This document shows positions 47,957-61,200 of a DNA stretch of 64,000 bases, piece by piece. The notes beneath the pieces were generated by a model, which was not told the DNA's origin, did not search any database, and worked only from the letters and a program-made list of their open reading frames with translations. The translations under genes and the position numbers were made by a program. The first letter of the stretch is position 1; every line of letters begins with the position of its first letter. Source of the stretch: Brachypodium distachyon (taxonomy: Eukaryota > Streptophyta > Magnoliopsida > Poales > Poaceae); assembly GCF_000005505.3 (NCBI RefSeq), contig NC_016132.3, forward strand, positions 22,496,501 through 22,560,500. Direction: 5' to 3'.

Positions 47957-50847
47957 GTTCTCAATTTTGGATACTCTTTCGTTGCTGCTCAATTTCACTT
48001 ACGTATGTTAATCAAAATTTCTGCAACAGCGTATTGGGCGTCATCTAGTACATACGATGGCACTCCAACAAATAAACAGTGGACTAATTCGATCCCACAG
48101 CTCGAAGGCCTATTGAAGACCAAACATGAAGGCAAATGTCGAAATATGTTGTGCACATTTTTTCAACGGCTCCAGCTTTCTGAGTAAGCTGATTAGGTAC
48201 ATGCAATTTAATATCACTGCTTTGGATTTGATCTAACCCAATGTCTATGCTTATTATCTACTTCGATGTCTGTTCCCTTTGAGAATTTACGGTAAAATTA
48301 TGCATCCAAGTCACAAATAATTGCGATCAGCTCAAAACATCATTATCTTTTTTCCAAATATATACTTACTACCTTACATGCAACAAAAAATATTTAAATC
48401 AAAGCGTCAAATGAAAAATGTTACTAGCACGTAATGATGTGATCATATTTTTACTATTTTTATACTCGTCAAGATGAAATCAAGCACACCCGTCCAAGAA
48501 ACATTTTAACTGCCCTATGGTAATGGAAAGGTATCGATAAACTAGTACACGTACATTACAACCGGGTAAAAGGTTGATTAGATAGCTCTATTAATAATGT
48601 GATGATGTGAGACTAATTTTCAAATTATTTGTACTATATTTTTTCAAACATAGCCAAATTAAATGCAGACCTAATTTTGAGAACCCGTCACGTAAACATG
48701 GATCATGGACACTGGTTAACCACGTGGATGGTTTTGGTAAGAGATGATGAAATATAATTTTGGTCTTATATCGTGTATATATATAGCCAACCAAGCACAC
48801 AAACAAACAAAAAGACTAAATTTAAAAGAGATCTAATGAGAAGTGACCATACAATTAACATATTACAACTACATGTGCGGTTTTAAAGCATTAAAGTAAA
48901 AGTAGAGAGTGAAAATGTACGATTTTTTTTCCAAAGCAGAAATGGATTATTTTTTCAAGTACATGACCATTAATTCGACGGAGTTAAACGAGAACTCTGG
49001 TTGCAAAGAAAGAATCAGGTTATGTTTGGTTTTATCCCAAACTTGACATGCCAAATATTGGCTAGTCAAATTTTTTATGCTTGTTTTGGTAGCCAATAAG
49101 TTGACCAAAGTCTTTTTTTTTGCGGGTAAGTTAACCAAAGTCGTTAACAAAAAAAAACTAGAGTTGCTAATGGGGTATTGATTTGCCAAAAAGTTGGCTA
49201 CTATTCAAGTAAGGACTAAAATATTTGTCATGACAAAAAAGTAGGGTAAACTTACCAATATTCCAAACACACTCTTAGACAGCGGTCACCTTCAGTCAGA
49301 ATGCTCCCAAAGTAAAACAAAAACCACGAACTGGCTCAGGTGGTTGGGTTTACTGTGGTGGAGCCAATCCATCTGGGTTTCGAAATTTAGACGTTGCTGT
49401 TTTTCAATGATAAGTGATGTACTCATCAACAGCAAGATGCCCGTGAAGACTTATAGATATGATGGTACAGTCTTTCAAATATTGGTGATAAAAGTAAAGA
49501 GTGCATGAATGCGTTTGGGCAAATTAGTTTACGTGCATATTTGTGAGCATTTATTCAAAGTACTGCGTTTAAACGAAACAAAGCACAATCATCCTCAAAA
49601 ACTCCTCGCGTGGTGTCCTCCCGTCTGTACCTTCATTCTTCTCTCCACCGCTTTCTGATGTCGCATTTCCGGCAAGACTGCCCGTTTTCCTGTACCCAAA
49701 CCACAGGCATGATCCATCTCGCAATCGCGGCTTCCGATTGTTAGCCAATTCATGATGGCCCTTGAGGCCCTACCCCCCCCCCCCCCTTTTTTTAGAATAG
49801 CCTTTTTATTTACCCAGTCGCCTCCGTGGGCGTCAAGGGCCATCATGCCAGGTGCACCCCCGCTGGATCAAGCTCTCTGTTTAAACCTCTCCATCTCGAT
49901 GTACCCTTTTTGCCCTAATCATGTCTCACAGGTTTCCTCTCTAGGTTCTTATGTTCGTCGCTCCTGCTTCAGCAGCAGGTCCGTCTCGCTGGCTATCTTC
50001 ACTACTATCTCTGTTCCGGTACAAGGGGTCCTAACGCATTCTTAGGTTGAAAATTTAACTAATGTAACATGACTCTTGTATCACAAAAATTATATCATTA
50101 GAAAATAAAACATTTGAAGTTTCTAATCGTATAATTTTTATGATATAAAACTCATGTTAGATTAGTTAGATCCTCAACCTAGGGATGCGTGGGACCCATA
50201 TACCGGAACGGAGACAAATTTCCTGACGGCCCAAATCTTCCGCGGCTGGACAAAATTTTTTATCAAAGGAAAGTTCGCTAAAAATCACACTACCATATTT
50301 TGGCAAAAAAAATCGACATGTTTAATTGATTATTAATTAATGTCAAGGGAAAATTGGGAAGGTATTTAGGGTTAATCGTTTGCTTTGGTACTACGAAAAA
50401 GAGATAATTTCGATACCAAAATTTTATGAAAAATCCGAGAGGAATACCTAGTTTTGGTAGGAAACCAAAGGAGCCAATTTTAGTCAGGAAATCAGCAGAA
50501 CCAATTTTTGGCACCAAATCCTTCATGGCTTCATCAAAGCTTTTAGTTGTACATGGCCTTCCCCCCCCCTCCCTCTCTCCCGGTAAAATCTCCGTGCTTT
50601 GTTACTTAAAACCCTCGCCGGCTAATGCATCGTTTTCGCGCACAGTGCATGGCCGGCCCACCCCAAAAGATTTGGCCCTTGAGCCTTGACCGGCCGTGGT
50701 ACGTCCGTCCAATAATTGGGAATAACAAAGAAGAAATCCATCATCTCGCCATTGCTGCGCTTGCCACTGCGCATCCGCGTCACTACCCCGGCCCCTCGCT
50801 GCCCGCGTGGGCGTCGTCCCTGTGTCGCCAATTCCAATCTCATTGCA
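47957..50847. other. Intergenic upstream of GUX
   Basis: AT-rich and without a supported gene. A diverged inverted pair near 49022 (ATGTTTGGTTTTATCCCAAAC) and 49258-49280 may be a small MITE. At 49751-49852 a short inverted repeat (GATGGCCCTTGA / TCAAGGGCCATC) flanks a C14-T7 tract. From about 50600 the DNA becomes GC-richer toward the GUX promoter. Confidence 0.4.
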
Positions 50848-50856
50848 TATATAAAG
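50848..50856 (+). promoter_or_regulatory. TATA box of the GUX gene
   Basis: TATATAAAG, followed about 10-30 bp later by a (CTC)n pyrimidine tract typical of plant transcription starts. TSS is expected near 50880. The 5' UTR would run to 51698, probably with an intron at about 51026-51572 (donor GCG|GTAACT, acceptor TGATTGCAG). Confidence 0.6.
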
Positions 50857-51572
50857 GAGCTTTTCCTCCTCCTCCTCCTCCTCTTGAGCTCTCATACATT
50901 ACTCGAGTTCTTTTTGCGTGCGTGCGTGCGTGCGTAGAGAGTGAAGAGGAGGAGAGCAGGGGAGGCGCACCCTTTTCTTGCCGTCCTCCTTCCCTTGGCC
51001 AATCCAGGGCTCGCCGGCGTTGCGGGTAACTGCCCTTGTGCCCTTCGCCATCCATGGCGGTTCCCTTGCGTGGTGTACTCTGTGGCTCTTTATTCATTTG
51101 GTTCCTAGGCGTTCTTGGTTCTCGATTGTTCTTTGGTGGCCCCGGCATTTGCTTGATTCGTCGTCCTTTGGGGCTCCATGTTCTGCTTTATTTATTTTTT
51201 GGTTAGTGGCGAACTGGCGATTTCGTTTTCCTGCTGATCAGCGGCAGTTTGTTTGTTCCCTCCGAAAGAAAATAGCCCGGCAGATCGATTTGTTTATTAG
51301 TTTTGCCTGATTTCCTAGGCTGGGTGGTGTCAGAGTCATGGTTGCATCGGGTCTCCAACTCCGACTCTCTGCTTTTCTGAGTTTCTCTTCTTCTCTCTTT
51401 TCTTTCCTCCCCTGTCCTTTCGGTCCTCTCCCCCTCTTGTCCATGGTGTGTGTTGATCAATGCTTCTCCCTTTATTTTCTCTCTGCCTCCGTTTTGTTGT
51501 GCTTGTTTCTGCCGGTGGCCTGCGCGTTTTACATGACATTGCCCCTGTGCGCCCCCTTTGTTGTGATTGCAG

Positions 51573-51611
51573 ATGAGAAGCGGCGAAACGGCGGCGGCAG
51601 CTATCGCGTGA
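51573..51611 (+). promoter_or_regulatory. Upstream ORF (12 codons) in the GUX 5' leader
   Basis: ATG AGA AGC GGC .. ATC GCG TGA encodes a 12-residue Ala-rich peptide. It starts right after a probable 5' UTR intron acceptor (TGATTGCAG) and ends 87 nt before the GUX start codon. It would be in the mature mRNA whether or not that intron is used, and could lower translation of the main frame. Confidence 0.5.
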
Positions 51612-51665
51612 TTCTCTCTTCGTTCTTAACAGAGGAAAGAGAAGAGAAGGAGAAGAAGAACCGGC

Positions 51666-51689
51666 GGGGGGGGGGGGGGGGGGGGGGGG
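51666..51689 (+). repeat. Poly(G) run, 24 G, in the GUX 5' UTR
   Basis: An uninterrupted run of 24 G that ends 9 bases before the GUX ATG (51699). Such a tract can form a G-quadruplex in RNA and is prone to length errors in replication and sequencing. Confidence 0.85.
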
Positions 51690-51698
51690 TTCAATTCA

Positions 51699-54600
51699 AT
51701 GGAGCAGCGCTACCGTCCATCTGGAGTCGCGTAAGATTCCCTCAATCCCTTCCCTGTTTAACCGAAAGTTCTTTCCTTTCTGTTCGTTGCCGCTTGGGTA
51801 GTTTGCTCGCGCGAAACGCATGCTGCGGCATTAGATCAGCCGACCCGGCTGTTCCGACCACCCAACGGCGCCCTCGTGTGGAAGGAGGAAGACGACGACG
51901 GCCATGACGTGGTGCTCTACTTTCTCCTCCCCGCCCCTTTACTGCCGCTGGTGTAGTAGTGGTTGGCAGTTGTCGCGTCCCGCAATCTCGCATTTTGTGG
52001 GGGTGACTGTAGAATTTCCGTGCGCTTCAATCCGGCGGCTACCCAATACCAGTGTGAAGTTCTCTACAACCCTTGGGGAGGAGACTCCTCGTGGAATTAA
52101 TTGGTCGCATTAGCTTCTAGTAGTACTAGATTGCGAGTTGTTTGTCTTGCGCATGCCGTAAGGAGATGTATCCTTTTTGGCAACTAGGACGGCTTCTTGT
52201 GGCATTAGTGTCGAATTGCCACGCTTTACGTGTAGGGGATGGCTTGCCTTGGCTTGTGCTGCCTAATGGTGATTTCACCATCTTTGGATTATCTCCTGTC
52301 TTGCAACGGCATGGTAGTGCTTTAAGCATAATAGGAAGTCACTCTGAACTTTAAACTCTCTTTTTTTTTCTCACTGGGTATATTACTAGAAGTCAATTTA
52401 ATGGATGATGTAGATCCCAAGTTGACAGTACCAAAACAGGTAACCATGCTTTCAATTTGAATCGATCAAAAAGATTTGTCAGTTAGGTGCAAAGTCACCT
52501 TTGTGAATTAGCAATAATATACAGTGATGATTTCAGTTCCTGAAAGATGTGGCTGAAGAATGAAGGAATACAAGTCCACACACACTCACACAAAAGGAAA
52601 AAAAACATCTCAGTGCTTGGTCCTTTAGTTTCTTTGGATTTTTTTATTGGCAAACATCATTTAGTGTGACTCACTTTCACGTCCAACCATCGGATATACT
52701 GCATTTTCTCCCTTTTAAAAAGCACACTTTGGACACTTCAATGGAACATCACTATGCATTTTTGCTTATAAATAAAGTGTGAAAGGCTATCAGCACACCT
52801 CTTATTTTGATTTATGCAAGCTCAAACGATGGAAGTAGCACTACCTGACTGCATATAAAAATATTACCTAGTCTATCTTGTTGAACTAATTATTATTATT
52901 ATTAAGGAAAAGTAGGAACCTGAGTTGCTTTTTACTATTGTAACTATTGTATAGTCGGGGTTGTTTCTAGAGAGACCTTTATGAGCGATTTGGATTGCTG
53001 ATGCTTCCATTTGTGCTTCGTTAAAGCATATGTGCTTCCCTATGAGAGCTCTCCAGTCGTATCGTACAACTATTATGCTTAGGTCTATTCTATCTTAGTT
53101 CAAGGAAGTAGTTTTTTCCTTGTATTTCTTTCTGTATAAGACAAGCATAGATCTTTGATGTCTGAATTCTCCTGAGAAAGGAGCCTACTGTTTTGCATAA
53201 CCGTGTATTATTACTTTCTGCAGTGACGACACAACCAAGAGAAGGACCACCAAAAGCAAAAGTTTCAAAGATGTTGAAAATTTTGAAGTTCTTGTTCTCG
53301 AGAAGAACTGTGGTTGCAAGTTTAAATCTCTGCGCTACTTGCTTATAGCTATTGTCTCTGCGACATTTGTTACCCTCCTAACTCCGACGTTATACGAGCA
53401 CCAACTACAGTCCAGCTCTTTGTGAGTACAAAATTTTCAAGCAATTATCAGTGAACCATTTATGACGTGCTAAAAGATGACAAATGCATATGAGGACTAT
53501 TATCTTATCCAAGTTTGTTTGATTTGCAGGTATGTGGATGTTGACTGGATATGGGACAAAACAAGTACCGATCCACGATATGTATCATCTGTTAATGTTC
53601 AGTGGATGGATGTATATAAAGCAATAGAAGATCTTAACGGTGGTGACCAAAAGCTCAAAGTCGGACTCTTGAATTTTAACAGCACTGAGTATGGCTCTTG
53701 GTCACAATTACTCCCAGAAAGCCATGTTTCCATTATAAGACTTGAGCATGCCAAGGACAGCATTACTTGGCCAGTACTATATCCTGAGTGGATCGATGAG
53801 GAGGAAGAAACTGAGATACCATCTTGTCCATCACTTCCGGAGCCTAATGTTCGGAAAGGTGTATGGTTTGATGTTATTGCTGTGAAACTTCCCTGTACAA
53901 GGGTGGGGGGTTGGTCAAGAGATGTTGCAAGGCTCCATTTGCAGCTCTCAGCGGCAAAATTGGCTGTGATCTCTTCAAGAGGCAACAGGAATGTCCATGT
54001 GCTTTTTGTGACGGACTGCTTCCCGATTCCTAATCTCTTCCCATGCAAGAACCTTGTGAAGCATGAAGGCAATGCTTGGTTGTATAGACCTGATTTGAAG
54101 GCACTAAAGGAAAAGCTCAAGCTCCCTGTCGGATCCTGTGAGCTAGCTGTGCCACTTAAAGCAAAAGGTTTGTTGCTTTTTAGTTATGCTTGGCTTGTCT
54201 TTCCCATCTCAATGCATCCATTCTTTTCTAAATTAGATTAATATATGCATATCAAGACACCTAACATGCTTCCCCTTCATTAAAAATGCTACTCCGTTCA
54301 CTAAAAGTGCTGCTAGGTACATGTATTTTCTGCAAAATCAGCAACTAATGTTGTAAACGAGTAGTTTCGCACATGGATTAGTGTTTTTTTTGCCGGTTAA
54401 GGTCTCGCCTCTAGTAATATATATGTAATGGGCCTAGAGTTTTTTTCTTCAAAAAAAGTCACCTCATTTTCTGAATAATATTAGAATCCAGTAGGTAACA
54501 TCCGTTCTTATTGGTGCAGCAAGACTTTACTCGGTAGATCGAAGAAGAGAAGCATATGCCACGATATTGCATTCAGCGAGTGAGTATGTGTGTGGTGCTA

Positions 54601-55538
54601 TCACGGCAGCTCAGAGCATTAGGCAAGCAGGATCAACTAGGGACTTGGTTATCCTTGTTGATGACTCCATAAGTGATCACCACCGGAAAGGCTTGGAAGC
54701 TGCAGGCTGGAAGGTAAGAATAATCCAAAGAATCAGGAACCCAAAAGCTGAGCGTGATGCCTACAATGAGTGGAATTACAGTAAGTTCAGGTTATGGCAG
54801 CTGACTGACTACGACAAGATAATATTCATAGATGCTGACCTCCTCATCCTGAGGAATGTAGACTTCCTGTTTGCAATGCCAGAGATCACTGCAACTGGCA
54901 ACAATGCAACCCTCTTCAACTCTGGTGTCATGGTCATCGAGCCTTCAAACTGCACATTCCAGCTACTGATGGAACACATCAATGAGATAACATCGTACAA
55001 CGGTGGTGACCAAGGGTACCTGAATGAGATATTCACATGGTGGCACCGCATTCCAAGGCACATGAACTTCCTGAAGCACTTTTGGGAGGGCGACAGTGAG
55101 GCGGCGAAGGCAAAGAAGACCCAGCTGTTTGGTGCTGACCCACCGAATCTCTATGTGCTTCACTTCTTAGGCCTGAAACCATGGCTGTGCTTCAGGGACT
55201 ACGATTGCAACTGGAACAGCCTCGTGATGCGTGATTTTGCAAGTGATGTCGCGCACAACCGGTGGTGGAAGGTGCACGACAAGATGCCTCGGAAGCTTCA
55301 GTCCTACTGCCTTCTAAGATCAAGGCAGAAGGCTGGACTGGAATGGGACCGGAGGCGGGCCGAGAAGGCAAACTTTGAAGATGGACATTGGCAGCGGAAA
55401 ATCACTGATCCAAGGCTCAAGATCTGCATTGATAAGTTCTGCTTCTGGGAGAGCATGTTGTGGCACTGGGGCGAGACAAACCAGACGAAGAGCCTCCCCG
55501 TGCCAGTGACACCTGCGGTGAGCTTGTCGAGCTCATGA
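51699..55538 (+). CDS. GUX: UDP-GlcA:xylan alpha-1,2-glucuronosyltransferase (GUX type, GT8)
   Basis: Four coding exons, 51699-51730, 53224-53421, 53530-54167 and 54520-55538, with GT-AG introns in matching phase; the product is 628 aa. Residues 1-48 are cytosolic, and about 49-68 (LLIAIVSATFVTLLTPTLY) is a signal anchor, giving a type II Golgi protein. The lumenal N-terminal region ends at ELAVPLKAKARLYSVDRRRE. The GT8 domain follows: EAYATILHSASEYVCGAI, the DxD metal/nucleotide site in IFIDADLL (DAD at 394-396), FNSGVMVIEPS (422 on), GGDQGYLNE (451 on) and HFLGLKPW (504-511). This layout matches GUX/PGSIP enzymes, which add glucuronic acid to the xylan backbone. The first coding exon is only 32 nt and intron 1 is 1.5 kb. 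The start is the first ATG in frame, with a uORF and a G run just upstream. Subclass (GUX1 versus GUX2/3) is not decided. Confidence 0.94.
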
Positions 55539-56765
55539 TCTGTGTAGATAAACCATTATATTATGACAGAAAACTTTCTGTATAGCACCATACATGCATA
55601 GCAGCAGCTTGTATAGGTAGCTATGCTTAGGCCCTTTCCCATACAAACACAAACCCTCTGTTGCTGTCCTTGTTGCAGCTCTTGTCTTGCTGCGGGTTGA
55701 TGGCTAACAATTCTTTTGGGTTGGTTTAGCTAATAAGTTTTCAGCACATGTAAATTGTCCTATATTGAGAACTCGAAATGTTCTTTTGCGAGAAGAAAAG
55801 ACAGAGGGAACGGTACATCTTGTGTACAAGAGATTGTGCTGGTCACTAGAGGTAGAAGCTTCGACCAAATCATATCCCTCGGCCCTCGTTGAGCGCGGTC
55901 TGCCGGAATACATGTGTGACATCCATGTAGACTCAATATGCACATAACTTGGAGTTCTTTGCTCAGCATAATCCTGTGATGCCGTTTGACAGTGCTTCGC
56001 TACTGGGCATGGGCGCATGGCAGATGAGAGGTGGAGCTAAATTTCACGTAACCACCTAAACTCCCAACAAGATTGCATCCCCACTTCTAACAAGGTTAAC
56101 ACCAATTTCCAACAAAATTGCAGCACCAACTTTCAACAAAATTTAACACCTGTTTCTACTAACTGTACATCCCTTCTAACAAACTGAAACACCACTTTCA
56201 GATGGCAACTTTCATACGTCATTTAATGATCTATCAACTGAAGAACTGCGGCTTTCTACTGAAATTTGATAGTATCTGAAAAAATAGAACACTGCATCAT
56301 TCCAAAACTTAATATTTTTTTTCCATCTAAATTTAAGATCAGAACCACCAACTTGGCCTCCACTTGCACCACCACCAGTTGGACGAAGAGTGCCAACCGA
56401 CCGAGGAGAAGGGCCATAGCTAAACTGGTAGTAGTAAGGGCCTTGTTGGAGGGTCCAGGTTTTTTTGGTTGGAGCATTTGTTGTAAAATTTCAAAAGAAT
56501 TTTACTCAAAATACAAACAGAATGTTTGTATTTCAAATTTTGACTTGGTGGGGGGTGGGGGGGGGGGGTCCTTGGAGGCTCTTCTTTTTGCTGAGGAATA
56601 AATGAGGTAGTGGTGGAGACGGTTAGCTTGCCCGAGCACAATGAGCCAGGGTCCAAGGACGTGTATGTTGTGAAATAGACTTCCTATCAACTGATTACTA
56701 TTCCTACCAAATTTAAGTCAGAAAGCGAAGCTACAACCAAAACTGTTTGCAATTTTAACTTTGTA

Positions 56766-56847
56766 CTCCCCCCGTCCCATAATTCTTGTCGTGATTTTAG
56801 TTCAAATTTGTACTGAAACCACGACAAGAATTATGGGACGAAGGTAG
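56766..56847. mobile_element. Stowaway-type MITE, 82 bp
   Basis: CTCCCCCCGTCCCATAATTC and its inverted match GAATTATGGGACGAAGGTAG, with TA at both sides (56764-56765, 56848-56849). The arms are nearly complementary along most of the element (TTGTCGTG / CACGACAA), so it folds into one long hairpin. Confidence 0.85.
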
Positions 56848-57544
56848 TACTTCTCAAACAGTAAAGAACAATGCATATATGTAGGCAGTATAGTATACCA
56901 ATGGGAACGTCTTTATCACGCAGCAACGTTTACTTTTTACATCGTGTGAAGTGAATTGTCACTACATACAAGATTTTGACAACGTATAAAATGAATTGTA
57001 AGAAGCATACAGGCTTACAAAATGCGATGCTCTCTTTCCATCGACAACCTGAAGAAGAATGATACAAAATCTACACCTCAGAACGAATGCATCACCTTGT
57101 ATAAGAGAGAAAAGAATGCAAAGGCCCAGTTAACCACCTATGAGATTCAGCTATTTCGGTGGCATCTATTGCTCTTCTACCTGATAGAACAGAAGATGGA
57201 AATGTACTCAAGGTGCAAAAGGAACAAGAAAAATGAGTATATGGTCAACAGTCACCCCGCAGTCTTTCGCCAACCTGTGAAATTCAAACACGAGAAATGT
57301 AAACCATCAACAAAACAATTATAACACATCCAACTGCAAAACTGGAGCATTTTTTATTACTTCTGCAACATCAGATTGAAGCATTCCAAACACACTGTTA
57401 TTAAGATTGTAGGGTAGTAACTCAGTTGCATCGGAACAATTTAATTATCCAGCTGTAAATGCTTGGAGCAACATTTAATTTGATGAAGGATACAATCAAT
57501 AAGAACTACTTGGTCTGGATGAATTCCTGCACTAGGTTTAAGCT

Positions 57545-57940
57545 AGTAACATGCATATGTTACTAGTTTCTGTTACTACTTCAATAATGGGTAGTAACAT
57601 ATTTTTGGTAACATAGAAGACTCATTTATTAGCTTTATAGACTCATTGTATCTTGGGAAGTGTGATGTGATGGTAACATATCTAGTTACCCCAACCCTCT
57701 CTTCCTCATTAATAACATGACACATCACCAAAAATGCTTAGTTGGCACTTTAGTTACCACCTTTGTTACTCCCACTATGACTAGTCTAAGACTTCCCAAG
57801 ATACAATGAGTCTATAAAGCTAATAAATGAGGCTTCTATGTTACCACAAATATGTTACTACCCACTATTGAAGTAGTAACATAGACTAGTAACATATGCA
57901 TGTTACTATCTTATGTTACTCCCCACTATGACCAGCCTAA
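57545..57940. mobile_element. Inverted-repeat MITE, probably nested
   Basis: Left arm 57545-57670 (AGTAACATGCATATGTTACTAG, then GGGTAGTAACATA, then TTATAGACTCATTGTATCTTGGGAAG) is inverted at 57788-57925 (CTTCCCAAGATACAATGAGTCTATAA .. TATGTTACTACCC .. ATGCATGTTACT). The loop holds the core of a related element (TAACATGACACATCACCAAAAATGC, then TTACTCCCACTATGACTAGTCTAA), and the right outer end has the family terminus CCACTATGACCAGCCTA. The left outer terminus is missing. Confidence 0.75.
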
Positions 57941-58222
57941 TGGGGTCAACTATAACATGGTACTTCACGCGCGCGCAAAAATAAAAATAAAAATGATTTG
58001 CTACACCATCCAGTTTTTTTTACCAAGTGTAAATTCACTGTTCATGTTGCATGTGTAGAGTTACCAAATGTTATGCATTTGAAGACTTGTTTATTTAATA
58101 TTCATGTACATACATCAGACGGAAAAGGGGATACATTATTGGACGGAGAAGGGGATACATTAAACACTATTTCAGGGAGAGAGCAATATGTGATACAGAA
58201 TCAACAGGTGGATTGATATACT

Positions 58223-61200
58223 TTAGTTTTCTCCTAGTAACAGAGAAACGAAGATGCACATTAGCATAAACAAGAACTCACCATTTGTCGAAAGGTACGA
58301 AAATACTAGTTCATTCCAAGCATCAGGAACTCCAGGGAGACACCAGTGGCTGCAATCAAGTATGGTGGGAGGATAACTCCAAGCGCCAACATGAGCATCA
58401 GTTCTGAACGCTCCCATCAAAGTAACATTGAGAACAGTAACAGGAGCATTCATGCTCGACACAACATCAGCAAGTATATCGCCAAGTTCACTCTTATCGT
58501 TTCCTTTGGCCTCAGATGAAGGCTTTTCTGTCACTTCGCATATCGTTTGGTTTAAGTCACTGTAACGTGAAACAAGTTTTTGTTAGTTCTTACAGAAAAG
58601 ATACAGCAGAGCAAGGAAAAAACTGTAAGAATAAAAGAAAGGAAGTTAACATTTTGCAACAAACATTCAACTACTCCGAATGAAGTGCTATGAACAGAGA
58701 AAGCTTTTAGTGGACCCAATGCAGTAGAGTCAAATTTTGATCCGAGAATATTAAGAAGGCTCAGCGGTTTACTGGAGTAAACATATTAGACGACACATGA
58801 TCCTCAGTGAACTGTGCAGACAAGTTAATGTCTCCTCCTTGCTCCAAAATAAAACATACTATTATTATGACAAGTTTTTCAATTTGATATAATGAAAAGA
58901 AGATTTCAATCAGAATGTCGATGAAATCACGTTACTATATATGCTTTGGTGGAGGTAGATGAACCGTGTATGTTACATATTCATGTCTCCTCCTTGCTCC
59001 AAAATAAAACATACTATCATTATAATAACAAGCTTTTCAATTTGATATAGTGAAATGTATGAAGCAGATTTCAATCAGAATGTTGGTGAAATCAAGTTAC
59101 TGTATATATGCTTTGATGGAGCTAGATGAACCGTGTATGTATCCTCATTGTATAGCAGAGTGCGAATTTGACAATGGACATTCCAAATATGAAATACTCC
59201 CTCCGTTCCATATTAATTGGCGCGACTTTTGTGCAAGTTACACTAAATCCGCGGCAATTAATATGGAACGGAGGGAGTACATGTTATGATGTTTTGGTTA
59301 ATATAAATGGACAGGGATCTCAACCAAAATATTGCAAAATGGTAACATAACTATTGTCTATCTCCCTACTATTCAAGTATAGGCATAGCACCTAACAGGA
59401 TTCAAATTTACATGGGTGTCTGATTTAGATATTGTGGAACCTAGTGGTGCTTGGATGCAGATAAAGATTGTTTCCATATAAAATTTACATGCCACAGAAA
59501 GATATTTTTGTTCGCTGCAACATGTCAGCAATCATAAATGATCTGTATTCTTAGTCTCCAGTACTTACAAAGTTAGCATTCTTCACACATTTGCTTATGG
59601 TTAAACTCCAAAACGCTTTTCACACATCTGCTTATGGTTAAACCGCACACATAGTACAGTACATCTATCTATCTATCAGTTCAAATTGTACTGACAATGC
59701 AGTGAAGTACAGTAAGCTGTACGGAAGAGAAGAGCTTTCTGCGGATGTTATAAAACGCACCTCCAATGAGACGGTTCATATGTGCGAAAGAACACATGTG
59801 TTCGATTTAAATCAACTCTTTTTTCCACCCAGGAAGCCCAAGTCTGTAGTGCCATCCTGAAAGCAGCATCAATGGTTGTACCTAGTTTAAGAGCACGGCC
59901 CGCCTGAAAATAGCAACCCCTATTGGGAAGAACAAGTCAGATCATGCTAGGATTATTTTTTTAAGTTGGATTTAACTCATATATGTAAATAATTATGGAT
60001 ACATAACATATAAAAGAAAAAGGATGCGCCAATGGTCAACAAGTTCATGCTAGAACAACGAAATAGTAACTTAGGTCATTTGTTATGAGTTGATGCTAGA
60101 ACCCAACATTCTCACATGGTAGTTAACACACATCGAATTTGAAAAAGAAAATCATGTTGAATGGAAGCCACATAACATCCAGCAAATAACCATCTGCAAA
60201 GTCATCACCTATCCACATGGACTAGCAACGCTATCGTGAAAGCTCCTGCTCACACCCATGCATGTGATGAATAGGAAGATTGGTAGGACAACGAGACAAC
60301 CACAAGCTTAGTGTGAACATGAACAACAAATTGACCCGAGAAACTGACTTAGGCTCTAGCTTGTGGTTGTCGTTTTGTGCTTGCTGTACTTAATTGAAGT
60401 TGCTGTCAAAAATAAGTTTAAAAATATTCCATTAATCTGCTACGCAAATCAAATTAAATGTAGATACATTCTGATATCTAATGTTTGTCATCTCACATTT
60501 CATCTCATATGATCTGTGATGCATACATACGTGTTTGCAATTTGACCAAGAAAAGAACAGGAAGCCAAGCACCCAGTTATCTAAAACTAACTCCACCAGA
60601 TATGCAAATCTACACTCTACAGCAAAACTAAATGGAGCCTTAGAAGCTTACAAATACTTTAAATAGTTGATACCATCAAAATGGAGAATGTGCTACTATT
60701 CCCATACAATTTTTGGTGCCCAATTCTACTAATTCAATCAAAAACAAAATACACACATAAAATGCATCCAATGAGATATGAGAAAGCAAAAGATAATTAC
60801 AGTAATGAAAACAAGAAAACTTTCGTATAGCATAACAAAGCAAGAAACCTTACGTATTAAACAATTTGGTGGGAGTCCACCAATGCCCAGTGTTGAAAAT
60901 TAGAACATCAGCATTCACCCATTTCCGACTAATATTATCCATCTTGTCCAGCCTCAAAGTCGATTTGACCCTCTTTGGTGCGTGCCTAGGAGCAGGGCGC
61001 TGCTGGACAAGGAACACAGACCGGAAGAACTCCACGGTCAGGTCGAACGATGCAAACCTCACCCCAAGAAACCGTATGGTCTTGCTGATCTCGTTCCCGT
61101 TCACCTCGTAGACTGTCTTGGGATCATCCACCCCGGTCATGAGCATACAGATGAAGGATTCCCACTGAGTGCGGCTCATGGAATCCCCCACGAACACGAC

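Larger units (their letters stand above)
55539..58222. other. Intergenic between the convergent GUX and TBL genes
   Basis: GUX 3' UTR on the left, then AT-rich DNA. At about 56058-56200 a short motif resembling CTAACAA/CAACAAAATT..CACC recurs several times as a degenerate array. A G-rich run lies near 56553-56567. Two MITEs are listed separately. No gene is supported. Confidence 0.45.
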
